Source: Acidimicrobiaceae bacterium (lineage in GTDB: Bacteria; Actinomycetota; Acidimicrobiia; Acidimicrobiales; RAAP-2). From it: a stretch of 58,317 nucleotides of DNA. Positions 1-8,841 of the stretch are shown here, piece after piece (position 1 is the first letter of the stretch; every line of letters begins with the position of its first letter). The position numbers and the translations under genes are program-made. The stretch is from contig PLHJ01000012.1 of NCBI GenBank assembly GCA_003138895.1, forward strand, positions 21,628 to 79,944. Direction: 5' to 3'. The notes beneath the pieces were generated by a model. It was not told where the DNA came from and made no database searches. It saw only the letters and a list, made by a program, of their open reading frames with translations.

Positions 1-1343
1 CGCTTTTGGACGGGGTCCATGATGTGCATGTATTCAATACCTGTTGTGCGACAGTAAGCCTCACGAAGAATCGCCAAGATTTGTTCGAGTGTCGCTTCAG
101 CGCGGCCAGCAAGACCGTCGGTAACGAAAGCGCGTTGCAAATCCCAAATACTTAGACCGTACGAAGCGAGATCTAACTCTGCGGGCAACGACGGTGGCTC
201 AGAGTTCAAAGGATCAAGGTGCGCATTTAAGTGTCCTCGAACTCGGTACATATTGATCAGTTCTTGTACTCGAATCTGCTTAAGAATTCTCTCGTCAACG
301 CCATCGCTAGCAATGGCGTTGTGGTCCTTGGACCAGCGCGAAGGTTCATAGGGAACACCAAGCGAACTAAAGACGTCATCGTAGAAAAGGTGCTCACCCG
401 TCAGACATTCGGCCACGTACTTCAAGAAAAGCCCTGATTCGGCACCTTGAATAATGCGGTGATCGTAGGTCGACGTCAACGTCATTACTTTTCCAACGCC
501 CAGATCCGCCAAAGTGCGAGGATCCGCGGACTCAAATCCGGCGGGCCACGTCAACGCACCAACGCCAAAGATGGCGCCCTGTCCGGGCATCAGACGCGGC
601 ACAGACTGCACCGTTCCTATGGTTCCCGGATTCGTCAGCGAAACCGTTGCCCCAACAAAATCGTCGGCACCCACCGTTCCGTTGTGAACCTTTCGAATCA
701 GATCTTCGTACGCCAACAAAAAGCCACGAAAGTCGAGCGTGTCGGCGTCGCGGATAACGGGGACTAAGAGGTTTCGCGAACCATCAGACTTTTCAACATC
801 AACGGCGAGACCAAGTCCTACGTGTTCGTTGCGATGAATACCCGGCGTTCCCTTCGCGTCCACGGCTTCGACGAAGGTGGCGTTCAACGACGGTGTCTGC
901 TTTAACCCACGAACAATCGCAAATGCAATCAGGTGTGTAAACGAAACCTTGGCACCCGTTGCACGTGAGAGTGCTTCATTAAGAGCGATGCGATTGATTT
1001 CCAAAAGACGAGCGGGCACGTTTCGAACACTCGTCGCTGTTGGTACGCCGAGACTCGCGGTCATATTTGTGACAATGCGCGCGGCAGAGCCACGAAGGGG
1101 TGTTGCGGTTTCGTCGATTACTTTCGTCGACGCCGGCGCCACCGCGGCTGCCACGGGCGCGGTGGCAACGGAAGTTCCCGGCAGCGCGGAAGGCTGATAG
1201 TCGGCAAAAAATTCACGCCAGCTGGCGGACACGCTGTTCGGATCCTTCAAGAATCGGTCGTACATGTCGTCAACGAGCCAGGCATTGGGTCCAAATGACC
1301 CCTTGTTCGCACGTATTGATGGGCCTTGGGATTCAACAGTCAC
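1..1343 (-). CDS. kgd: Multifunctional 2-oxoglutarate metabolism enzyme, N-terminal part (truncated by window edge)
   Basis: The reading frame runs without a stop from a GTG at 1343 to the left edge (about 447 codons), so the 3' part is outside the window. The N-terminus resembles mycobacterial Kgd/corynebacterial OdhA: FGPNAWLVDDMYDRF, then a short Ala/Pro linker, then an E2-like acyltransferase domain with YDHRIIQG near residue 293. After about residue 345 it enters the thiamine-diphosphate E1 region (VRGHLNAHLDPL). Family knowledge: the protein decarboxylates 2-oxoglutarate and passes the succinyl group on, with Lpd (encoded at 50991-52412) as E3 partner. The domain order is a hallmark of actinomycetes. 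The N-terminus matches the family without extension, so the GTG start is convincing. Confidence 0.93.
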   Translation of the reverse strand, partial: MTVESQGPSIRANKGSFGPNAWLVDDMYDRFLKDPNSVSASWREFFADYQPSALPGTSVATAPVAAAVAPASTKVIDETATPLRGSAARIVTNMTASLGVPTATSVRNVPARLLEINRIALNEALSRATGAKVSFTHLIAFAIVRGLKQTPSLNATFVEAVDAKGTPGIHRNEHVGLGLAVDVEKSDGSRNLLVPVIRDADTLDFRGFLLAYEDLIRKVHNGTVGADDFVGATVSLTNPGTIGTVQSVPRLMPGQGAIFGVGALTWPAGFESADPRTLADLGVGKVMTLTSTYDHRIIQGAESGLFLKYVAECLTGEHLFYDDVFSSLGVPYEPSRWSKDHNAIASDGVDERILKQIRVQELINMYRVRGHLNAHLDPLNSEPPSLPAELDLASYGLSIWDLQRAFVTDGLAGRAEATLEQILAILREAYCRTTGIEYMHIMDPVQK

Positions 1344-1543
1344 GCCCTACAGCCTAGAGCGACAACTTCAAGTTTCAGGTAGTTAAACCCGTCGAACCAC
1401 CGTTCACTCGCAGCGACGGGCATTGCCCACTCACGCCATCAACCACATTCGACCTCGTGGGGGGCGAGGAATCTGCGTGTTGGCCATTGTTCAAAAAGGT
1501 CCATCTCGTCACAAATTTCAAACGAATGCAAACTGGACTTTTG

Positions 1544-1560
1544 TCGAGGTGAGACCTCGA
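1544..1560. repeat. Short inverted repeat (hairpin)
   Basis: TCGAGGT (1544-1550) pairs with ACCTCGA (1554-1560) around a 3-nt GAG loop. There is no T-tract on either side, so it is not a typical intrinsic terminator. It may be an operator or simply a stable structure in the long upstream region. Confidence 0.4.
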
Positions 1561-1588
1561 GTCTCGACGTTCGAAAGGTGAGAAATCC

Positions 1589-1654
1589 TTCGTAATTGGA
1601 TGCGGAATCCAACACCGTTCACGACGGTCGTAACATTACGAACACATTACGAAA
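1589..1654. promoter_or_regulatory. Cluster of TTCGTAA/TTACGAA motifs upstream of the solute-binding protein gene
   Basis: TTCGTAAT occurs at 1589-1596. A perfect dyad TCGTAA-CA-TTACGA lies at 1628-1641. ATTACGAA is then repeated at 1635-1642 and 1646-1653, offset by exactly 11 bp (about one helical turn). The same half-sites form a dyad at 7881-7904, upstream of the transporter ATPase. Such phased repeats and dyads are typical of transcription-factor operators. The regulator is unknown, and none is encoded next to the cluster. Confidence 0.45.
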
Positions 1655-1892
1655 AACCGAAATGGAATCTAAAACACCATATTTACAAGGAAATTAATAT
1701 CCATTTACACGTTGTTTAGGATTCGGCACCACGAAAAATGCGCTGCAATGCGACTCGATTATTCGACTATTTCGGGAGTGTTATTCCTCTCGCCTGCACT
1801 TGTTGACCTACTTACCGTCAAGTACAGTAAACCCAGATCACTGACACTAGTCGGAGACAATTGTGACCACTTCGGTGGCACCGGGAGGATAT

Positions 1893-3710
1893 ATGTTTCA
1901 AAAAGGGAGAATTCGGACTGCTTTTGTCCTAGGAGCGGCTGTTACGGCCGTTGCCGTAGGGCTAATTGCGCCGTCCATCGCGAGTGGTGCTTCAAAGCCA
2001 AACACGATCACGATTGCGGAAGGTGCGAACGCAACGCCGAACTACATTTTGCCGTTCTATCCAGGATCGCAATGTACGGTTGCTAACACATCTCAATTCC
2101 AACAGTTGATGTTCCAGCCGCTTTATTTCTACGGCCTCGGTTCCAGCGCTGCAGTTCAGCCAAAGTTGTCTACGGCGAACGCTCCGGTGTACTCGAACGG
2201 AAATAAGACGGTAACGGTAACCATGAAGGGTTGGAAGTTCGCGGACGGCCAAACGGTTGATGCCGAATCTGTCATGTTCTTCTTGAACATGTACGACGCG
2301 GTGCCTTCTGGCTTCTGTACCTACACCCCTGGTCTTGGCCTTCCCGACGACGTCGCGAGTGCTACCGGCACGGGCAACACGGTGGTCATCCACCTGAAAA
2401 AAGCCGTTAGCCCTGGTTGGTTCACAGCCAACGAGCTCGCCGTTATTACTCCAATGGCGAACTCATGGGACGTGACCAGTTCAACCGCGAAGAGCGACTG
2501 TGCTTCTGGTAAGTATGGTGCCAAGGCAACAATTGCTGCCTGCATCAAGGTTCAGAAGTACCTGAACGCTCTCGGTGCGAAGACTTCGACCTTTACCAGC
2601 GGTTTCTGGCAAAGTGGTGTCTCCGGTGCCTACACCTTGACCAAGTTTGACGACCTGGGCAACGCAACCTTCAAGGGCAACTCGAAGTACTCGGGTCCAC
2701 AGAAGGCACAAGTTCCTTACGTCAAGTTGGTCGCGTTTACGTCCACGACGGCAGAGCAGAACCAACTCGAAGCTGGGAACATTGACCTCGGTTATGTTGA
2801 CCCTTCAGTTCTTACCTCGGGCGCACCTAAGCCTGGATTGGCGGGAGCCAACTGGGGACCACTGAAGTCCAAGTTCAACCTGGTTAGTGGAATTCCGTTC
2901 TCGGACAACTACATGAACCTCAACTTTGGAACTAACCCTGGTGTGGCGTTCTTGAAGCAGTTGTACGTACGCCAGGCGTTGCAGTCTTCGATTAACCAGC
3001 TCTCGATCGTGAAGAACGCGTTCAAGAACTACGGTTTCCCGACGGATTCTGCCGTGCCGGTCAATACGCCTTCGTCAGAAGTCGGAAAGATTACTAATCC
3101 GTATCCGTTCAACTTGGCGACCGCGGAAAAGGACTTCACGTCGAACGGTTGGACCAACCAAAGCGGACAACTTGTATGCACGAGCCCCGGAACCGCTGCT
3201 GGAGAATGTGGTGCCGGAATTGCTTCTGGTGCGGACATGACGCTTGCTGTTGAGTACTACAGCGGTGTTCCGACTCTCACCGAAGAAATGAACGACATCA
3301 TTGCTGACTGGACGAGTCTGGGCATCAAAGTGACGCAAGGCACCGGAACATTTGGTGCAGTCGCTGGTGGCTGTCCTGCTGCTTACGGTGGCACGACGTA
3401 TGACATCTGCAACTGGGGTGGTGGGTGGCTGTATGCACCTGACTACTACCCGTCAGGTGAGCCGCTGTACCTTACGGGTGCTGGTTCAAACTCAGGTTTG
3501 TACTCGAACGCAACCATGGACTCGCTCATCAAGGCCTCGATTTCATCGAACGTTCCCTTGACGCCGTACGCGAAGTTCACGGCGAGCAACCTTCCTGATC
3601 TTTGGGACCCAGTTGCTACCGGTACGACCGAAGTTTCCAAGTCGCTGAAGAGCAGCATTGGATTCTGGTCTACTCTCGAGACCCTGACACCGGAGTACTT
3701 CCACTTCTAA
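1893..3710 (+). CDS. ABC transporter solute-binding protein, family 5 (peptide/nickel type)
   Basis: A 605-residue extracytoplasmic binding protein of the SBP_bac_5 (DppA/OppA) family. It has an N-terminal signal peptide (KGRIRT, then a hydrophobic run AFVLGAAVTAVAVGLIAP) with cleavage likely near ASGAS, and a family-typical fold (DGQTVDAESVMFFLNMYDAVPS, YVRQALQSSINQ). There is no lipobox cysteine, so it is probably not a lipoprotein. The ATG at 1893 is preferred over the GTG at 1863 because GGGAGG sits 5 nt upstream and the signal peptide then starts normally. It precedes two permease genes and is a paralog of the protein at 9950-12007. Substrate cannot be told from sequence; peptides are the usual ligands. 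Confidence 0.9.
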   Translation: MFQKGRIRTAFVLGAAVTAVAVGLIAPSIASGASKPNTITIAEGANATPNYILPFYPGSQCTVANTSQFQQLMFQPLYFYGLGSSAAVQPKLSTANAPVYSNGNKTVTVTMKGWKFADGQTVDAESVMFFLNMYDAVPSGFCTYTPGLGLPDDVASATGTGNTVVIHLKKAVSPGWFTANELAVITPMANSWDVTSSTAKSDCASGKYGAKATIAACIKVQKYLNALGAKTSTFTSGFWQSGVSGAYTLTKFDDLGNATFKGNSKYSGPQKAQVPYVKLVAFTSTTAEQNQLEAGNIDLGYVDPSVLTSGAPKPGLAGANWGPLKSKFNLVSGIPFSDNYMNLNFGTNPGVAFLKQLYVRQALQSSINQLSIVKNAFKNYGFPTDSAVPVNTPSSEVGKITNPYPFNLATAEKDFTSNGWTNQSGQLVCTSPGTAAGECGAGIASGADMTLAVEYYSGVPTLTEEMNDIIADWTSLGIKVTQGTGTFGAVAGGCPAAYGGTTYDICNWGGGWLYAPDYYPSGEPLYLTGAGSNSGLYSNATMDSLIKASISSNVPLTPYAKFTASNLPDLWDPVATGTTEVSKSLKSSIGFWSTLETLTPEYFHF

Positions 3711-3747
3711 AGGGAATCGCAGTTTGTAGAAAAAGTATTACGGAATT

Positions 3748-3785
3748 AACACTAAGAGGGGTCCAATTGGACCCCTCTTAGTGTT
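3748..3785. repeat. 38-bp perfect palindrome between binding-protein and permease genes
   Basis: Arms of 17 bp (3748-3764 and 3769-3785, core ACACTAAGAGGGGTCC) flank an AATT centre, so the whole element is self-complementary. In RNA it forms a very stable hairpin 37 nt after the binding-protein stop and 30 nt before the permease start. It lacks a T-tract after it. The likely role, by analogy with other importer operons, is 3'-end protection or attenuation so that the binding protein is made in excess over the permeases. Confidence 0.75.
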
Positions 3786-3815
3786 CCCTACGACGCCGAT
3801 TGGTAGATTAGAAAC

Positions 3816-4787
3816 GTGTTTGCGTACATTTTGCGGCGACTGGGCCAATCTTTAATTGTTCTCATCATCGTGATCATCTTTACGTTCACGCTGCCCTATT
3901 TTCAACCGCACGGAATACTGGCACCCGCCTACGCGGTACTCGGCGCTCGAAGTACGCCGTACAACGTTCACGTTTGGGCTTTCCAGCATGGACTTTTAGA
4001 ACCATATTGGACACGCCTTTGGAATTACGTCACCCAACTACTGTTTCACTTCAATCTCGGATATTCATACAAGCAGACATTGCCGGTTACCACCATTATT
4101 GGTCTGTATGTTCCGCGAACGGTGTGGTTAGCCCTTAGCGCCCTCATCTTTACGGTGATAATCGCTATCCCGCTAGGAATTTTTCAAGCTTCACGACGAA
4201 ACACTGTCATTGACTATGTCGCCACCGGGACCGCATTTGTGCTCTACGGAATACCCGCGTTCTTACTCTGCATTTTGGTCATCGATGCCTTCGGATTTCA
4301 CTCGTTTCATTTACCTATTTCGCCCCCAGAAGGTGTCGCACCCTGGGCAATATTTACTGACCCGAAAGCGTTCATCCTTCCGGTAGGTTGTCTCACCCTC
4401 TTATCGATCGCGGCTATTAGTCGTTTCATGCGCGGATCAGTTCTAGAAGTACTCGTCCAGGACTACGTCCGAACAGCCCGGGCCAAGGGATGTAGTCCAA
4501 TGCGAGTGCTGTGGCGCCACTCGCTGCGAAACGCATTAGGGCCAATCGTGACCATTCTGGGCGTATCGATCCCGACGTTGTTCGGCGGTGCCCTCATCAT
4601 CGAATCCGTATTTAACTACAGCGGACTTGGACTGCAGACGTTGAATGCGGCGCTTAACTTTGACGTGCCCATCGTCTTGGGCATCACAATTCTCGTAACA
4701 ATTTTTACGCTACTCGGCAACTTGGCCGCTGACATCGTCTTAGGCATCGTTGATCCGCGACTTCGAATCGGAGCCTCAAGTAAATGA
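3816..4787 (+). CDS. ABC transporter permease, DppB/OppB type
   Basis: A 323-residue inner-membrane permease of the binding-protein-dependent transport family. The N-terminal segment RRLGQSLIVLIIVIIFTFTL is the classic first helix of DppB-type proteins. About six hydrophobic segments follow, and the EAA-type loop that contacts the ATPase appears as DYVRTARAKGCSPMRVLWRH near residue 225. Length fits the family. The start is a GTG with a weak ribosome-binding site. Its 3' end overlaps the next permease by the 4-bp ATGA, which indicates translational coupling. It should pair with that permease to form the membrane channel for a peptide-like substrate. Confidence 0.92.
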   Translation: MFAYILRRLGQSLIVLIIVIIFTFTLPYFQPHGILAPAYAVLGARSTPYNVHVWAFQHGLLEPYWTRLWNYVTQLLFHFNLGYSYKQTLPVTTIIGLYVPRTVWLALSALIFTVIIAIPLGIFQASRRNTVIDYVATGTAFVLYGIPAFLLCILVIDAFGFHSFHLPISPPEGVAPWAIFTDPKAFILPVGCLTLLSIAAISRFMRGSVLEVLVQDYVRTARAKGCSPMRVLWRHSLRNALGPIVTILGVSIPTLFGGALIIESVFNYSGLGLQTLNAALNFDVPIVLGITILVTIFTLLGNLAADIVLGIVDPRLRIGASSK

Positions 4788-5689
4788 CAACCACTGTTGC
4801 CGACACCGCGGCCTTTAGCGATACTGCCGTTCCTATACCGCTCTGGCGCCAGCGCTTAAAGATATTCATGGCCAACAAGCTTGCAATTGCTTCATGCATC
4901 TACGTCTTAATCTTGGCCCTTGCGTGTTTTATCATTCCGCACATTCATCCCACCAACCAAACAAATCAAGCCATTGCTTTCAATACGACACAAAATGGGG
5001 CGCCTTCGAGCGGTCACTTATTAGGAACCGACAGCAGTGGCTTTGACGAACTTGGCCGGATTTTTTACGCTGGCGAATACTCCCTCACCCTTGGTTTCTT
5101 GGCCGGAATCATTACGATTGTCGTCGGTACCACCTACGGCATGATCTCGGGTTTCTTCGGAGGCGTCGTCGATGCCGTAATGATGCGATTCATCGATGCG
5201 TTTCTTTCAATTCCTTACATCTTCTTGTTGATCACTTTGATCACGGTCTTTGGCCGCTCAACGGTCTTTCTTATCTGCATCATTGGATTTACGGGTTGGT
5301 TTGTGAACGCCCGAATCATCCGCGGAGACGCACTCTTGATTCGAAACCTTGACTATTCCAAAGCTTCGACTTCTATGGGGGCGAGCAAGTTGCACGTTAT
5401 TCGGAGCCACGTGTTCCCGAATTCCATCAGCAATATCGTTACCGTAGCCACATTTTCCGTGGCCGACGCAATTCTCTTCTTGTCGGCACTCGGCTTCCTG
5501 GGGCTTGGTATCCAGCCACCCCAGACCGACTGGGGAACGATGCTCCAAACCGGCGCCAACCAGATTCAAAACGGTTATTGGTGGGAGGTCTACCCACTCG
5601 CTTTGATCTTCATTTTGGTGATCGTGGCAATTAACTACATTGGCGACGCCTTACGCGATGCCTTTGAGGTTCGCCTGCTCGAACGATAG
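4784..5689 (+). CDS. ABC transporter permease, DppC/OppC type
   Basis: A 301-residue second permease subunit. It has a short cytoplasmic N-terminus, a first helix around residues 30-50, the DppC-like LLGTDSSGFDELGRIFYAGE region, and five further hydrophobic segments. The ATPase-contact loop appears as DYSKASTSMGASKLHVIRSH. The end LSALGFLGLGIQPPQTDWGT is a strong DppC signature. It is translationally coupled to the preceding permease through ATGA. The ATPase gene converges on it from the other strand rather than sitting in the same operon. Confidence 0.92.
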   Translation: MTTTVADTAAFSDTAVPIPLWRQRLKIFMANKLAIASCIYVLILALACFIIPHIHPTNQTNQAIAFNTTQNGAPSSGHLLGTDSSGFDELGRIFYAGEYSLTLGFLAGIITIVVGTTYGMISGFFGGVVDAVMMRFIDAFLSIPYIFLLITLITVFGRSTVFLICIIGFTGWFVNARIIRGDALLIRNLDYSKASTSMGASKLHVIRSHVFPNSISNIVTVATFSVADAILFLSALGFLGLGIQPPQTDWGTMLQTGANQIQNGYWWEVYPLALIFILVIVAINYIGDALRDAFEVRLLER

Positions 5690-5751
5690 GCATACGACGC
5701 TTGTCGAGACGTACAGCGCCTTTGGTTCAAAACTAGTTACAGGAACGTCGC

Positions 5752-5771
5752 ATGGGACGCTAACGTCCCAT
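5752..5771 (+). terminator. Hairpin between convergent permease and ATPase genes
   Basis: An 8-bp stem (ATGGGACG / CGTCCCAT) with a CTAA loop is followed on the plus strand by only two further T residues. It lies 62 nt after the permease stop and just before the stop of the convergent ATPase gene, so it could end plus-strand transcription. The T-tract is short, hence moderate confidence. Confidence 0.5.
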
Positions 5772-5780
5772 TTCTAGACG

Positions 5781-7793
5781 TTACGAAGAGATTTGTACGG
5801 GTGTACGCAGAGGAAAGTGGCACGCAGCCATGTGGCGCTCGCCAAAGGAGACCATCGGCGGTTCCACTTCTGCGCAAATGTCCTGTTCGCGCGGACAGCG
5901 TGTGCGAAACCGACAACCAGAAGGCGGGTTCACTGGTGACGGCAATTCACCCTTAACCTGGATTCCGCGCTTCTTTCTCGCTTCTTCAGGGTCTGGGACG
6001 GGTACGGCATCAAGGAGTCCTTGTGTGTAGGGGTGAGCAGGAGTGCGGAAAACTGACTCCGCATCGCCGATTTCGACAATCTTCCCCAAATACATCACTG
6101 CAATGGAGTCGGCCATGTAATAAACAACCGCGAGGTCGTGACTTACAAATACGTACGAAAGACTTCGCTCTCGCTGCAAATTCTTCATGAGATTAAGGAT
6201 TTGAGCTTGCACCGAAACGTCGAGTGCCGAGACCGGCTCATCGGCGACAATAAGTTTTGGATTTAGGGCTAGTGCCCGAGCCAGTCCAATACGCTGACGC
6301 TGACCACCTGAGAACTCGTGCGGATACCGACTCGCCGCCATGCGGTTGAGGCCCACGATGTCCAAGAGTTCATAGATTCTCTGTTGTTGTTCAGCCTTTG
6401 TTCCCTGATGCTGGATTTGAAGGGGCTCTCCAATAATGTCATTCACACTCATTCGAGGATTAAGCGACGAATAGGGATCTTGAAACATCATTTGACGGTC
6501 ACGATATTCTTCGCGGGTGAACTTCAGATTCTTGCTGGTCACCAAACGATCGTTAAAATAAATTTCTCCGGACGTCAGCGTCTCAATGCCGACCAGCATT
6601 CTGCCGATCGTCGTTTTTCCACAACCTGATTCGCCAACGAGACCGAAGGTTTCACCTTCCGCAATTGAAAAACTTACGTTCGAAACCGCTTGAATGGCAC
6701 CGACTTTGTGTCGAATGAGACCACCCTTAATGGGAAATTCCTTGACCAAGTTCTTAACCTGAATTATTTCCTTGCGCGAACGGGCTGTCGTAGCGAGAGC
6801 GTCACCACGAATGACTACCTTTGCGGGACCGTTCACGGGGTAAAAACAGGCGTAGGAATGGTCGCCCTCAAACGTCAGACCCGGATCTTCGTTGCGGCAC
6901 CGGTCTTGAGCGTGACTACATCGAGGCTCAAAGGGGCAACCCACGACTTGTTTCGTCAAGTCCGGTGGCATTCCGGCAATGGAAACCAGCTCGTGTTTGG
7001 TGGCGTTCTCTAAGTTTGGCATTGAAGCGAGCAACGCCTGCGAATATGGGTGGCGCATCGAGCCAAACAAATCGTCGGTGGATGCACCCTCGGCTCGTTT
7101 GCCGGCATACATAACGACCACACGATCAGTACGTCCGGCGATAACACCCATGTCGTGAGTAATTAACAACAGACCCATGTTCAGTTCTGATCGAAGACGG
7201 TCGATGATGTCGAGAATCTGGGCCTGGATGGTGACGTCAAGTGCTGTCGTTGGCTCATCAGCAATCAGCAACCTCGGCTTACACACAAGTGCCATGGCAA
7301 TGATGACTCGTTGTCGAAGACCACCCGACAACTCAAAAGGATATTGGTCAAGTCGCTCAGACGGGCTTGGCATCTCGACCATTTCCAGGACTTCAAGGGC
7401 CCTAGTGCGTGCTTCTGCTTCCGAGGCGCCCTCGTGAATACGAAGCCCTTCACCTATTTGGCGTCCAATCTTCATGGTGGGATTGAGCGAACTGAGTGGA
7501 TCTTGGGGAATTAGCGCTACACCCTTGCCACGGACTCGACGCATCTCTTTTTCGGGGAGCGACGCCAGGTCGACACCCTCAAAAGTCACCGATCCGCCGG
7601 AGATTTTTCCGTTGGGAGGCAGGAGCCGCATTATTGCGAGACCTGTCGTTGTCTTTCCGCAGCCAGATTCGCCGACGAGACCAACACTTTCTCCGGGCTC
7701 GATGTTGAGCGAAAATTCATTCACCGCAGTCGCCAGCATGCTTCTTCCGGCAAACTGAACTTGTAGATCCTTCACTTCCAGCAGTGGCGACAT
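5781..7793 (-). CDS. Peptide-type ABC transporter ATPase with two fused nucleotide-binding domains (DppD-DppF)
   Basis: A 670-residue protein with two complete ABC ATPase domains in tandem. Each has a Walker A GESGCGKTT (near residues 41 and 387), an ABC signature (LSGGLRQR and FSGGQRQR), a Walker B with LLIADEPTTALD or LIVADEPVSALD, and a C-terminal oligopeptide/dipeptide extension with conserved cysteines (CPFEPRC, CRFRTRCP). These correspond to DppD and DppF fused in one chain. It would energise the two permeases encoded convergently at 3816-5689. It is transcribed separately from them, from the region at 7794-8043, which contains a TTACGAA dyad. Confidence 0.95.
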   Translation of the reverse strand: MSPLLEVKDLQVQFAGRSMLATAVNEFSLNIEPGESVGLVGESGCGKTTTGLAIMRLLPPNGKISGGSVTFEGVDLASLPEKEMRRVRGKGVALIPQDPLSSLNPTMKIGRQIGEGLRIHEGASEAEARTRALEVLEMVEMPSPSERLDQYPFELSGGLRQRVIIAMALVCKPRLLIADEPTTALDVTIQAQILDIIDRLRSELNMGLLLITHDMGVIAGRTDRVVVMYAGKRAEGASTDDLFGSMRHPYSQALLASMPNLENATKHELVSIAGMPPDLTKQVVGCPFEPRCSHAQDRCRNEDPGLTFEGDHSYACFYPVNGPAKVVIRGDALATTARSRKEIIQVKNLVKEFPIKGGLIRHKVGAIQAVSNVSFSIAEGETFGLVGESGCGKTTIGRMLVGIETLTSGEIYFNDRLVTSKNLKFTREEYRDRQMMFQDPYSSLNPRMSVNDIIGEPLQIQHQGTKAEQQQRIYELLDIVGLNRMAASRYPHEFSGGQRQRIGLARALALNPKLIVADEPVSALDVSVQAQILNLMKNLQRERSLSYVFVSHDLAVVYYMADSIAVMYLGKIVEIGDAESVFRTPAHPYTQGLLDAVPVPDPEEARKKRGIQVKGELPSPVNPPSGCRFRTRCPREQDICAEVEPPMVSFGERHMAACHFPLRTPVQISS

Positions 7794-7880
7794 AACTCGA
7801 TAATCCTACTATTTTCGACATAAAGACCTGTTCGCAAAAGGTCTTGAAATCAATCAAGAAGGCTCCAAAAACAACCTCCT

Positions 7881-7904
7881 TTTCGTAAGTTAACTTTTAC
7901 GAAA
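7881..7904. promoter_or_regulatory. TTTCGTAA / TTACGAAA dyad in the divergent region before the ATPase gene
   Basis: A perfect 8-bp inverted repeat (TTTCGTAA at 7881-7888 and TTACGAAA at 7897-7904) is separated by 8 bp. It lies in the 250-bp divergent spacer between the transporter ATPase (minus) and an alpha/beta-hydrolase (plus). The half-site matches the cluster at 1589-1654 upstream of the first binding-protein gene, which suggests a common regulator of the importer. The rest of the spacer shows no gene. Confidence 0.5.
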
Positions 7905-8043
7905 TACGGTGCCGGATGCAATGGCTCAGAGCCGCGCCGCAATCCAATTCTTGGGGCCATACATGAAAAGCGGTAATTCGTCGCGCGGTGCCGCTAACAA
8001 AATCCAGAGTCGGGGCCCGACCAGAAGCCGGTAGTTTCAAGTC

Positions 8044-8841
8044 ATGTCACCGGACGCTGTGCTCCCCCTGGAATTACGCACGATGACCGAATCGCCCGTG
8101 GCTGGACTACGCGTTGTCGAACGAATGGTCGAGGGGGCAACGGCCACCGTCATCGCTATCCACGGGGGTCTCGATCGTGGGGGTTCATTTGCTCGGTTGG
8201 CCCGACGCCTACGTACGCTGAACTTGATTGCTTACGATCGACGTGGGTATCAAGGATCCAGAGATCTAGGACCTTTGAGTTTGGACGAGAACCTCAGCGA
8301 CCTGCAACAACTTGCTAAATATGCCAGTCAGCGCGGTCCCGTGATCTATTTTGGTCATAGTTACGGTGGGTTACTTGCTCTCACGAGTGCGGCAGCAGAA
8401 CCCGAACTCGTCCAACTTGTTGTTACTTACGAACCTGCCCTCCCGTGGTCATATCGCCGTCAACGTCCCAAGCGCGAATTTTCTCTCGACCCCGCTCAAG
8501 AAGCCGAAAATTTCTTTCGTCGCATAGTTTCGAACGCGGTATGGGAGCGACTTAGCGCCCAGGAAAAAGAGTCGCGGCGCCTCGATGGTCCAGCGCTCCT
8601 GAATGACTTGCAAACGTTGCGCGATTCTCCCCTGCTGCAACTCCAACGGATTGAAGCACCAACGGTGTACATCTACGGTGACGGCCCAAATAAATCTAAC
8701 TATGAAGAAGTGGCCGAACGACTCAGCCACGAAATTCAGGACTTCACTATCGTGCAGATTGACCGCGCTCCTCACGGAGCCCACCTTGCTAACCCTGACA
8801 AGTTGGCATCCATTATCGAACAGCAGTGGGTGAACACATGA
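8044..8841 (+). CDS. Alpha/beta-fold hydrolase
   Basis: A 265-residue protein of the alpha/beta-hydrolase superfamily. Visible features are the oxyanion-hole strand HGGLDRGGSF near residue 40, YDRRGYQGS after strand 4, the nucleophile elbow GHSYGG near residue 101 with Ser as nucleophile, and a C-terminal catalytic His in APHGAHLANPDKL. Substrate is not evident; esterases, lactonases and haloperoxidase-like enzymes share this layout. It overlaps the following epimerase gene by ATGA, so the two are likely co-expressed. There is no signal peptide, so it is probably cytoplasmic. Confidence 0.85.
   Translation: MSPDAVLPLELRTMTESPVAGLRVVERMVEGATATVIAIHGGLDRGGSFARLARRLRTLNLIAYDRRGYQGSRDLGPLSLDENLSDLQQLAKYASQRGPVIYFGHSYGGLLALTSAAAEPELVQLVVTYEPALPWSYRRQRPKREFSLDPAQEAENFFRRIVSNAVWERLSAQEKESRRLDGPALLNDLQTLRDSPLLQLQRIEAPTVYIYGDGPNKSNYEEVAERLSHEIQDFTIVQIDRAPHGAHLANPDKLASIIEQQWVNT

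Larger units (their letters stand above)
1344..1892. other. 549-bp intergenic region upstream of a solute-binding protein gene
   Basis: No convincing gene is seen here. It separates divergent kgd (minus) and the binding-protein gene (plus), so it should hold both promoters. It contains a hairpin at 1544-1560, a cluster of TTCGTAA/TTACGAA sites at 1589-1654, and an AT-rich stretch around 1660-1710. A TTGACC at 1803-1808 could be a -35 element, but no well-spaced -10 is clear. Short frames crossing it lack coding character. Confidence 0.6.

Noticed and set aside
1712..2086. 124-codon plus-strand frame overlapping the first binding-protein start
   Set aside because: It is out of frame with the well-supported binding protein and has no domain features.
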